A stretch of 64,000 nt of DNA from Namhaeicola litoreus (lineage in GTDB: Bacteria; Bacteroidota; Bacteroidia; Flavobacteriales; Flavobacteriaceae). The notes under the pieces were generated by a model. That model worked only from the letters and a program-made list of their open reading frames with translations. It ran no database searches and was not told the origin of the DNA. Below, in pieces: positions 24,434-32,063 of this stretch. Position 1 is the first letter of the stretch. Each line of letters begins with the position of its first letter. The stretch is taken from positions 558,001-622,000 of the forward strand of contig NZ_JBHTMY010000003.1 of assembly GCF_042679565.1 (NCBI RefSeq), in the 5' to 3' direction. A program made the translations under genes and the position numbers.

Positions 24434-25591
24434 ATGCCACGATATCATCGATTAGGTAAAATCCCTCCGAAAAGGCACACCCAATTCAAAAATCCTGATG
24501 GAGGTCTGTATCAAGAAGAACTTTTTGGTACCGCCGGATTTGTCGGAATGTCTTCCCTAATTTATCATTTGCATCCTCCTACAGTGGTAACAGAAGTGAA
24601 ACAGTTAAGGGATCTCACACCTGTTATCGCGATTGAAAAAAATATGCGAGCCCTTAGTTTTAAGGGGTTTTCTTTACAATCTTCTGAGGATTATATTGAG
24701 AGCAGAAAAGCATTGTTTGTTAATAATGATTTGCATATAGGTTTAGCAGCGCCCAAAACTTTTTCTAAAGAATTTTTTTATCGCAATAGTGACGCCGACG
24801 AAATGCTTTTTATTCATCTAGGTTCGGGGTTGTTAAAGACAATGTATGGTCAGATTAAATTTGGTTACGGAGATTATTTGATCATTCCAAGAGGAACAAC
24901 CTATCAAATTGAATTTGATATGGAAGAAAATCGTCTGTTATTTATTGAATCATTTAGTCCTATAGTAACACCAAAAAGATATCGCAATAATTTTGGTCAG
25001 TTATTGGAACATTCGCCATATTGTGAACGAGATTTTAGGTTGCCTGAAAATTTAGAGACGATAGATCAGAAAGGAAATTTTAAAGTTTTAGCCAAAAAAC
25101 AAGGAATGTTATGGGAATATACACTTACCTATCATCCATTTGATGTAGTAGGATGGGATGGTTTTAATTATCCTTATGCGTTTTCCATTCACGACTTTGA
25201 ACCGATTACAGGTAGAATTCATCAACCGCCTCCGGTACATCAGCAATGGGAAGGGAATGGATTTGTTGTTTGTTCTTTTGTGCCGCGTTTATACGATTAT
25301 CACCCGCTGTCAATTCCAGCACCTTACCATCACAGCAACATTGATTCTGAAGAAATATTGTATTACGTTGATGGCGATTTTATGAGTAGAAATCATATTG
25401 AAAAAGGACAGATAACTTTGCATCCCGGTGGAATTCCACATGGTCCTCACCCCGGAGCTGTAGAGCGAAGTATAGGAAAAACAAAGACCGATGAACTCGC
25501 CGTTATGATAGATCCTTTTCATCCTCTAAAAATTACAAAAGCAGCCATGGAAATGGAAGTGGGAGATTACTATAAATCTTGGATTATTTAA
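24434..25591 (+). CDS. hmgA: Homogentisate 1,2-dioxygenase
   Basis: Iron-dependent ring-cleaving enzyme of tyrosine breakdown, which opens homogentisate to maleylacetoacetate. It has 385 residues, the shorter length usual in Bacteroidetes homologues. The cupin-type core shows the expected metal ligands: HQPPPVHQQWEGNGFVVCSF and the late HPGGIPHGPHPG with a cluster of His residues. The start MPRYHRLGKIPPKRHTQF is typical. It is followed 12 bases later by hpd, the enzyme that makes its substrate, so the two form a catabolic operon; the later steps (isomerase, hydrolase) are not in the window. Confidence 0.95.
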   Translation: MPRYHRLGKIPPKRHTQFKNPDGGLYQEELFGTAGFVGMSSLIYHLHPPTVVTEVKQLRDLTPVIAIEKNMRALSFKGFSLQSSEDYIESRKALFVNNDLHIGLAAPKTFSKEFFYRNSDADEMLFIHLGSGLLKTMYGQIKFGYGDYLIIPRGTTYQIEFDMEENRLLFIESFSPIVTPKRYRNNFGQLLEHSPYCERDFRLPENLETIDQKGNFKVLAKKQGMLWEYTLTYHPFDVVGWDGFNYPYAFSIHDFEPITGRIHQPPPVHQQWEGNGFVVCSFVPRLYDYHPLSIPAPYHHSNIDSEEILYYVDGDFMSRNHIEKGQITLHPGGIPHGPHPGAVERSIGKTKTDELAVMIDPFHPLKITKAAMEMEVGDYYKSWII

Positions 25592-25603
25592 ACCTTAATA
25601 ATT

Positions 25604-26758
25604 ATGAAAAGTTTGAAAAATAAGCAAAATATAGATTTCGGTCTGACAAAGATATTTGAAGAAGCAGAAGATTTTTTGCCACTATTGGGTACAGATTACG
25701 TAGAAATGTATGTAGGCAATGCAAAGCAAGCAGCTCATTTTTATAAAACAGCTTTGGGATTTCAATCTTTGGCTTATGCCGGATTGGAAACAGGTTTGAA
25801 AGATAGAACAAGTTATGTGCTAGTTCAAGATAAAATCAGATTGGTACTAACCACGCCTATGCCGGGCAAGAATAGAGAGATTTTTGAACATCTGGAAAAA
25901 CATGGGGATGGCGTAAAAGTAATTGCCCTATGGGTTGATGATGCTGTAAAAGCATGGGAAGAAACGACTAAAAGAGGTGCTAAATCTTATTTTTCACCCA
26001 AAACCGAAGAAGATGAAAATGGAAAAGTTGTAAGATCAGGTATTCATACTTATGGAGATACTGTTCATATTTTTGTTGAAAGGAAGAATTTTAGAGGTGC
26101 CTTTTTGCCCGGTTTTGTAGAATGGAAATCAGATTACAATCCTAGTCCATGCGGTTTAAAATACATCGACCATATGGTTGGAAATGTAGGTTGGGGAGAA
26201 ATGAATGTTTGGGCAACATTTTACAATGAAGTCATGGGTTTTGCCAATTTGATCACTTTTGATGATAAGGATATTTCGACTGATTATACAGCTTTAATGA
26301 GTAAAGTGATGACAAATGGAAATGGAAGGATTAAATTTCCAATCAATGAACCTGCTGCCGGAAAGAAGAAATCTCAAATAGAAGAGTATATAGATTTTTA
26401 TCAAGGACCTGGTTGTCAGCATATTGCTGTTGCTACAGACGATATTGTATTTACAGTAAGTGAAATGAAAAAACGTGGTGTGGAGTTTCTCTATGTGCCG
26501 GGAACGTATTATGATACAGTTGGCGAAAGGGTAGGAGAGATCGATGAAAAATTGACTCTTTTAAAGGAACATGGAATCATGGTAGACCGTGATGACGAAG
26601 GCTATTTGTTGCAAATCTTTACAAAACCATTAACAGACAGGCCTACTTTGTTTTTCGAGATCATCCAAAGAAAAGGAGCTCAATCTTTTGGGAAAGGCAA
26701 TTTTAAAGCACTATTTGAATCTATCGAAGCAGAACAGGCCAGACGAGGAACATTGTAA
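25604..26758 (+). CDS. hpd: 4-Hydroxyphenylpyruvate dioxygenase
   Basis: Fe(II)-dependent enzyme that converts 4-hydroxyphenylpyruvate to homogentisate. It has 384 residues and two vicinal-oxygen-chelate domains. The N-terminal one begins GTDYVEMYVGNAKQAAHFY; the C-terminal one carries the iron ligands, His in LKYIDHMVGNV and GCQHIAVATDDI and Glu in TLFFEIIQRKGAQSFGKGNF. The C-terminal segment GKGNFKALFESIEAEQARRG is a family hallmark. It is the second gene of the tyrosine operon after hmgA. The order, product enzyme first, is unremarkable. Confidence 0.96.
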   Translation: MKSLKNKQNIDFGLTKIFEEAEDFLPLLGTDYVEMYVGNAKQAAHFYKTALGFQSLAYAGLETGLKDRTSYVLVQDKIRLVLTTPMPGKNREIFEHLEKHGDGVKVIALWVDDAVKAWEETTKRGAKSYFSPKTEEDENGKVVRSGIHTYGDTVHIFVERKNFRGAFLPGFVEWKSDYNPSPCGLKYIDHMVGNVGWGEMNVWATFYNEVMGFANLITFDDKDISTDYTALMSKVMTNGNGRIKFPINEPAAGKKKSQIEEYIDFYQGPGCQHIAVATDDIVFTVSEMKKRGVEFLYVPGTYYDTVGERVGEIDEKLTLLKEHGIMVDRDDEGYLLQIFTKPLTDRPTLFFEIIQRKGAQSFGKGNFKALFESIEAEQARRGTL

Positions 26759-26805
26759 TTTTTCATGTTAACTAAATAACTTTTCGTGCATTGATATAAT
26801 AAACG

Positions 26806-28344
26806 ATGCTCGTAAAAGTATTTGGCAGTGCCGTGTTTGGTGTGGAGGCCACCACAATTACCATTGAAGTAAATATAGATAAGGGATATGCCTACCATTT
26901 AGTGGGTTTGCCAGATAATGCTATCAAAGAGAGCAGCTATAGAATTTCAGCTGCACTTAAAAATAATGGTTATCAATTACCGGGCAAAAAAATTACCATC
27001 AATATGGCTCCTGCTGATCTGCGTAAAGAAGGCTCAGCCTATGATCTTACTATAGCTATGGGAATTTTAGCTGCTTCGGGTCAAATTCAAACCAAAATAC
27101 TAGAAGATTATGTTATTATGGGAGAACTTTCTCTCGATGGTGGTTTACAGCCTATCAAGGGCGTTTTACCTATCGCCATAAAGGCAAGGCAAGAAGGTTT
27201 TAAAGGATTTATTTTACCAATTCAAAATGTGAACGAAGCCGCTATTGTTAATAACTTAGATGTTTATGGTGTTGAAAATATCAAAGAAGTCATAGAATTT
27301 TTTGAAGGTAAAGGGGTTCTAGTTCCAACAAAAATAGATACTAGAAAGGCGTTTTATGATCATATTCAAAATCCAGAGTTTGATTTTTCTGATGTCAAAG
27401 GACAAGAAAGTATAAAACGATGTATGGAAATTGCGGCTGCAGGCGGCCATAATATTATTTTAATTGGCCCACCGGGTTCCGGAAAAACCATGTTGGCAAA
27501 AAGATTACCCTCGATCTTACCTCCTATGACACTCCAAGAAGCACTAGAAACAACAAAAATTCATTCTGTTGTAGGTAAAATTACAGGAGAAGTAGGTTTA
27601 ATGTATCAAAGGCCATTTAGATCGCCTCATCATACAATTTCAGATGTCGCTTTGGTCGGTGGCGGTTCATATCCCCAGCCGGGAGAAATCTCTTTATCAC
27701 ATAATGGTGTTTTGTTTTTGGATGAATTACCTGAATTTAAAAGAACTGTTTTAGAGGTTATGCGCCAACCATTGGAAGATAGAGAGGTAACCATTTCAAG
27801 AGCAAAATTTACAGTCACATATCCAAGTAGCTTTATGTTGGTTGCAAGTATGAATCCTAGCCCAAATGGATATTTTTTGGATCCGGATAAACCGGGAATG
27901 AATAGTCCTGTAGAAATGCAACGATACTTGAATAAAATTTCCGGTCCATTGTTGGATCGTATCGACATTCATATTGAAGTGCAACCCGTGCCCTTTGAAA
28001 AACTGACAGACGAAAGAAAAGGTGAAAATAGTGAGGTCATTAGAGAACGCGTGATAAAGGCCAGAGAAATTCAAACCAAAAGATTCATGGATAATGACAA
28101 AGTGCATTACAATGCACAAATGACAGCAAAAATGATTCGTGAGATTTGCACTTTAAATACAGACTCCATGCAAATGTTGAAAGACGCTATGGAAAGGCTG
28201 AATCTTTCGGCTAGAGCATATGACAGAATTTTAAAAGTAGCGCGCACGATTTCAGATTTAGAAGCATCTATCGACATCAAAACCCATCATATCGGAGAGG
28301 CCATTCAATATAGAAGTTTAGATAGAGAAGGGTGGTTGGGATAA
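26806..28344 (+). CDS. YifB/ComM family AAA+ Mg-chelatase-like ATPase
   Basis: A 512-residue AAA+ protein of the YifB/ComM family; ComM is a hexameric helicase promoting branch migration in natural transformation. The N-terminal Lon-like substrate domain (about 1-170, GSAVFGVEATTITIEVNIDK) precedes the ATPase with Walker A GPPGSGKTMLAKRLP (about 225-238) and Walker B VLFLDELPEF; the sequence RSPHHTISDVALVGGG is a family signature. The C-terminal Mg_chelatase domain ends GEAIQYRSLDREGWLG. It stands alone, 47 bases after hpd. A role in DNA uptake is suggested only by family. Confidence 0.93.
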   Translation: MLVKVFGSAVFGVEATTITIEVNIDKGYAYHLVGLPDNAIKESSYRISAALKNNGYQLPGKKITINMAPADLRKEGSAYDLTIAMGILAASGQIQTKILEDYVIMGELSLDGGLQPIKGVLPIAIKARQEGFKGFILPIQNVNEAAIVNNLDVYGVENIKEVIEFFEGKGVLVPTKIDTRKAFYDHIQNPEFDFSDVKGQESIKRCMEIAAAGGHNIILIGPPGSGKTMLAKRLPSILPPMTLQEALETTKIHSVVGKITGEVGLMYQRPFRSPHHTISDVALVGGGSYPQPGEISLSHNGVLFLDELPEFKRTVLEVMRQPLEDREVTISRAKFTVTYPSSFMLVASMNPSPNGYFLDPDKPGMNSPVEMQRYLNKISGPLLDRIDIHIEVQPVPFEKLTDERKGENSEVIRERVIKAREIQTKRFMDNDKVHYNAQMTAKMIREICTLNTDSMQMLKDAMERLNLSARAYDRILKVARTISDLEASIDIKTHHIGEAIQYRSLDREGWLG

Positions 28345-28495
28345 TATATTTTATACTTTGACTAACTTTTAGTTTAATTCCATTGATTTTACATTCAAAA
28401 AGTATGAAAAACATCGAAAAAATATCCGCTTAAACTTATGTCTTTCAAGCTTGGAACTCCATCAGAATTGCTTTACTTTTACTTTTTTGAAAATT

Positions 28496-29212
28496 ATGAA
28501 ACTAGATATATTGGCATTTGGAGCACATCCGGACGATGTGGAATTAGGTTGTGGGGCTACATTAGCTAAAGAAATTTCTTTTGGTAAAAAGGTTGGTATT
28601 GTCGATTTAACGAGAGGAGAATTGGGCACTCGGGGTTCTGCAGAGATTCGAGATCAGGAAGCTAAAGATGCTGCTGATATTTTAGGTGTAGAGGTACGAG
28701 AAAACCTGGGTTTTGCTGATGGATTTTTTCAAAATGATAGAGCAAATCAAATTGAAATTATAAAAATGATCAGAAAATATAAACCGGAAATCGTTTTATG
28801 TAATTCTATTGATGATCGACATATAGACCATCCGAAAGGTAGCAAACTAGTGAGTGATGCTTGTTTTTTATCGGGTTTGAGAAAAATTGTAACTGAATTA
28901 GACGGAAATATTCAAGAAGCTTGGAGACCTAAATTCGTTTATCACTATATTCAGTGGAAAAACATTCAACCGGATTTTGTAGTAGAGGTAAATGATTTTA
29001 TTGCCAAAAAAGTACAAGCAGTTATGGCATATACCAGTCAATTTTACAATCCGGTTAGCAAAGAACCCATCTCTCCAATTGCCACTAAAAACTTTGCTGA
29101 AAGTATAACCTACAGAGCCAGAGACCTGGGCAGATTGATCAATACAGAATACGCAGAAGGCTTCACTACAGAGCGATTTGTGGCTGTTTCATCTTTGGAT
29201 AAATTAATATAA
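28496..29212 (+). CDS. bshB1: Bacillithiol biosynthesis deacetylase BshB1
   Basis: Zinc-dependent LmbE-like deacetylase that removes the acetyl group of GlcNAc-malate in bacillithiol synthesis. It has 238 residues from the ATG at 28496 (MKLDILAFGAHPDDVELGCG). An in-frame TTG at 28451 would add 15 residues, but the conserved strand starts at LDILAFG. Metal ligands: AHPDD (10-14) and the later HIDHPKG. The phrase LTRGELGTRGSAEIRDQEA is the family signature of the sugar-binding loop. Bacillithiol is made by many Bacteroidetes. The other bsh genes are not in the window. Confidence 0.93.
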   Translation: MKLDILAFGAHPDDVELGCGATLAKEISFGKKVGIVDLTRGELGTRGSAEIRDQEAKDAADILGVEVRENLGFADGFFQNDRANQIEIIKMIRKYKPEIVLCNSIDDRHIDHPKGSKLVSDACFLSGLRKIVTELDGNIQEAWRPKFVYHYIQWKNIQPDFVVEVNDFIAKKVQAVMAYTSQFYNPVSKEPISPIATKNFAESITYRARDLGRLINTEYAEGFTTERFVAVSSLDKLI

Positions 29213-29219
29213 TTTTTTG

Positions 29220-29250
29220 TTTGCACGAAATGAGAAATTAATTACATTTG
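29220..29250 (+). promoter_or_regulatory. tRNA-His promoter (full consensus)
   Basis: TTTG at 29220-29223, a 19-base spacer and TACATTTG at 29243-29250 give an exact match to the Bacteroidetes housekeeping promoter. Transcription should start near 29257, about 30 bases before the mature tRNA. The strongest promoter I see in the window. Confidence 0.8.
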
Positions 29251-29286
29251 CACTCACTTTGCAAAAAGCCAAGTAACAAAAACCAT

Positions 29287-29361
29287 GGTGGTTGTAGCTC
29301 AGTTGGTTAGAGCGCTAGATTGTGGTTCTAGAGGTCGCCGGTTCGAGACCGGTCTTCCACC
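29287..29361 (+). tRNA. tRNA-His (anticodon GTG)
   Basis: Cloverleaf read by eye: D stem GCTC/GAGC, anticodon stem CTAGA/TCTAG around TTGTGGT (anticodon GTG), T stem GCCGG/CCGGT around TTCGAGA. The 5' G at 29287 is the extra G-1 of tRNA-His and would pair with C73. The CCA end is not encoded (CAA follows). As I pair the acceptor arm (GTGGTTG with CTTCCAC), positions 5-68 and 6-67 are T-T mismatches. A full-consensus promoter precedes it and a terminator follows. Confidence 0.95.
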
Positions 29362-29368
29362 CAAATTA

Positions 29369-29400
29369 AAACGCCCAATTTTGCATTGGGCGTTTATTTT
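29369..29400 (+). terminator. Rho-independent terminator after tRNA-His
   Basis: AAACGCCCAA (29369-29378), a loop of seven, then TTGGGCGTTT (29386-29395), followed by ATTTTTTAATT. Perfect 10-bp stem with a T-rich tail. Confidence 0.85.
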
Positions 29401-29423
29401 TTAATTAAATAAAGGTTAAAATA

Positions 29424-30107
29424 ATGAAAAAAATCTTCAGCGGAATAGTAATGCTTCTTTTTGTAAGTGCCTATGCGCAAAACAATGCAGAAGCCATACA
29501 ATTAGAAAAGAAAATACTTGAAAAGGCAAAGGATTATAGTGATCCGGCCTCTGTAAAAAACAGCATGTTAAAACTGATCGTCCTAGAAGGAGATAAAAGT
29601 CAGTACAAAGATAGTTTGGCTTTATTATATTATGCGGAAAGAAAATATGGTTCTTGTTTTGTGATTACCCAGGAAATCCTTAAAAACAAGCCTAATGATA
29701 TTAAAACATTAGAACTTCAATCATTTTCGCTGGAAGCAATAGGTGCATATGATAAAGCTGCTGAATCGTTCGCTAAACTATTTGCTCAATCAAATGATAA
29801 TTATCACGGGTTTAGCTTGGCCAATTTACAGTATGTTCTAAAAAGGTATCCAGAATCTTTTGCTACCATTCAAAAGGTTGAGAAATTAAATGACACCGGA
29901 AATTATACGGTAAGTTATGCGATTAACCAGAATCATAACCAGGAGGTTGAATTAATAGCAGCGATACAATATTTAAAAGGATTAAATGCTGCCGAGTTAA
30001 AACAAAACCCCGTTGCAAAAACAAGTTTTGAAAAAGCAATTACGATTCAACCTGATTTTGTTTTAGCAAAAGAGGCTATTGCAAATTTAAGTGCTGAAAA
30101 ACAGTAA
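29424..30107 (+). CDS. Secreted TPR-like protein
   Basis: A 227-residue protein with a signal peptide (1-19, VSAYAQ). The mature part is helical and shows degenerate tetratricopeptide repeats of about 34 residues, for example LLYYAERKYGSCFVITQEIL, KTLELQSFSLEAIGAYDKAAESF and AKTSFEKAITIQPDFVLAKE, the last a nearly canonical TPR. These repeats normally mediate protein contacts in the periplasm. It lies between the tRNA-His terminator and the convergent 616-residue gene and shows no operon partner. Function unknown. Confidence 0.8.
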   Translation: MKKIFSGIVMLLFVSAYAQNNAEAIQLEKKILEKAKDYSDPASVKNSMLKLIVLEGDKSQYKDSLALLYYAERKYGSCFVITQEILKNKPNDIKTLELQSFSLEAIGAYDKAAESFAKLFAQSNDNYHGFSLANLQYVLKRYPESFATIQKVEKLNDTGNYTVSYAINQNHNQEVELIAAIQYLKGLNAAELKQNPVAKTSFEKAITIQPDFVLAKEAIANLSAEKQ

Positions 30108-30135
30108 TTTATCCCTTTTTCTCTTTCATCTTTAT

Positions 30136-31986
30136 TTAAGATGGAAGGGTAATAGTTTGTTGATCTTTCTTTAATTGAAGGTTAGATATCATGAACTCGA
30201 GGTCTTGATAGATTTGGTCGAGCTCGGTCTTACTCTTCTCTAATTCTTTTTGAATTTTCTGATTTGAATCTGAGAAATATTCACTCATTTCTCCAAACAT
30301 TTTTTGATAATACGAAATTCCAGAATTTAGATTTTCTCCAAAGGTATTTAATACTTTAGTCTGTTTTTCCGAAATATTTTGAATTGATTCTTTGACCATA
30401 TTATTGAAATAATCAACATATAAATTCAATTCTTTCAATAGGAAGTTAGGTCTGTAATTATTTTTAATTAGTTGAGCTCTTCCATAAATATGATCAGTTA
30501 TCTCACTTAAGCTCATCTTTTTAGAAAAATATGCCATATTGGGCCCGGGACAAACAGAAACACCTGTTCCTTCCGTTTTATGATCTATATCATAAGTCAT
30601 TAGAGCAGAAGTTCCTAATCCAACACAAATACAAGATTTTTCCACTATGCGATTGAACTGTTCAGAAAAATCGGTTTCGTTCAAATTTTGTTTTTCTAAT
30701 TCTTTTATTTTCAACCTTTGATATTGTCTTGAAGCTGTACAAATTGGATCTTTAGTAAGTTCTTTGTTTAGAGCAACATATTGCTTAGGACAAGTACTTC
30801 CGGGTCGGTTTGCTTCAATTTTGGCATTTTTTTCGGCATCCTTCGTATTTCCTCTTAAATTGTTAAAAGGGACACCCAATGGCGAAATATTGCTTAAGTA
30901 AAGATCTGATTCTGTTGCTTTTTCTAACCTTTGAAGAGTTTCTTCATCTACAGTAGTAGCTTCAGGTACTAAAAGAAAAGGTGACCCCCATCCAACAGAG
31001 TCAACTTGATAGTGTTTAGTTAAAAACGCTTGTTCTTCGTGGGTTCCAACACCGCCTTGCGCAGATATTTTCAACTCAAGATTAACTTCTGGCACGACTT
31101 TGTTTTTAGAACTTAGTGTTTGAAATAAAATTTCTTGTACAGACTGTTTCAATTCAATTCTATTATCTTTGAACTCTTGTAAAATTGGTCCCAAGAGAAA
31201 CCCTTGAGTAGCAAAAGCATGACCTCCGCAATTTAGGCCAGATTCAATTCTGTATTCTGAAACCCATATTCCTTTTTTAGCCAAAAATTTCCCTTGTATT
31301 AAAGCAGATCTGTAATCGCTCACTTTAAGAACTACTTTCTTTTTGATATAGCCATTTTGATCTGGATAAAAATCGCTAAACTGCTCTAAATAACTATAAA
31401 GCCTGGGATTCATACCTGCTGATAGAATTACTGAAGAACTCAATTTACTTTCAGCAAAACCTCGAAGAGCTGCATGAGCATCGTTAAATTCGGCGGGTAA
31501 TTTTTCTCCATTAAAATAATTCTCTTTATCAATTTTGGTCATGATATTCACATCAATACTTCCAATTTTTAGATGTTTGTCTAACCACTTTTGAATATCT
31601 TTTTTTGGAAAATTCTTACTAAAAAGTTCATCAAAGTCCTTTTTTAGGGAAGAACCTCCTGGAAGAAGATTAAAGTATTGTTGTAATTCGATACTCTTTT
31701 GGTGAGTGATATTTTTTAATTCATCAAATTTACTTTCAACTAGATCATTTAGTAAATTAAGATAGGAAGTAATGCGTTTTGCTCTAAAATCTTCAATTTT
31801 ATCACTAATTTCTTTATATGGAATTAAATATTTTTCTGAGTAAAATTTTCTCATTTTTTCAATCAGGATATCATCTACCAATGAAATGACAGAATCAATG
31901 CCGAGATGAGCTACTTTTAATGGAGAATCAAGCGTGAAGCCTATACCCATGACAGGAATATGGAAGGTGTGTGTTTTATTTATCAT
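30136..31986 (-). CDS. Unrecognised 616-residue protein with TIM-barrel flavoenzyme-like motifs
   Basis: I cannot place this protein in a named family. No signal peptide is seen. The N-terminus HIPVMGIGFTLDSPLKVAHL, the motif SGLNCGGHAF (249-258), AQGGVGTHEEQAFL (309-322) and SVGWGSPFLLVPEAT (330-344) resemble the substrate, His and phosphate-binding loops of FMN TIM-barrel enzymes such as nitronate monooxygenases and dihydroorotate dehydrogenases. Six Cys residues, at 253, 399, 416, 452, 454 and 479 (STCPKQY, PICTAS, SCICVG, SVCPGP), could bind a metal or Fe-S cluster. Residues 535-610 are a coiled coil. It stands alone, convergent with the TPR gene and 77 bases downstream of the uvrA stop on the same strand. 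It is probably a redox enzyme; the substrate is unknown. Confidence 0.7.
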   Translation of the reverse strand: MINKTHTFHIPVMGIGFTLDSPLKVAHLGIDSVISLVDDILIEKMRKFYSEKYLIPYKEISDKIEDFRAKRITSYLNLLNDLVESKFDELKNITHQKSIELQQYFNLLPGGSSLKKDFDELFSKNFPKKDIQKWLDKHLKIGSIDVNIMTKIDKENYFNGEKLPAEFNDAHAALRGFAESKLSSSVILSAGMNPRLYSYLEQFSDFYPDQNGYIKKKVVLKVSDYRSALIQGKFLAKKGIWVSEYRIESGLNCGGHAFATQGFLLGPILQEFKDNRIELKQSVQEILFQTLSSKNKVVPEVNLELKISAQGGVGTHEEQAFLTKHYQVDSVGWGSPFLLVPEATTVDEETLQRLEKATESDLYLSNISPLGVPFNNLRGNTKDAEKNAKIEANRPGSTCPKQYVALNKELTKDPICTASRQYQRLKIKELEKQNLNETDFSEQFNRIVEKSCICVGLGTSALMTYDIDHKTEGTGVSVCPGPNMAYFSKKMSLSEITDHIYGRAQLIKNNYRPNFLLKELNLYVDYFNNMVKESIQNISEKQTKVLNTFGENLNSGISYYQKMFGEMSEYFSDSNQKIQKELEKSKTELDQIYQDLEFMISNLQLKKDQQTITLPS

Positions 31987-32063
31987 AATCTATGTTCGTT
32001 CTAATAAGACGTAAAGGTGCTAATAAAACATAAGATTATACCTATAAATACCGTTAAAATATT

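Noticed and set aside
30110..30160. Hairpin CATCTT/AAGATG between the TPR and 616-residue genes
   Set aside because: No T-run follows on either strand, so it is not a convincing terminator.
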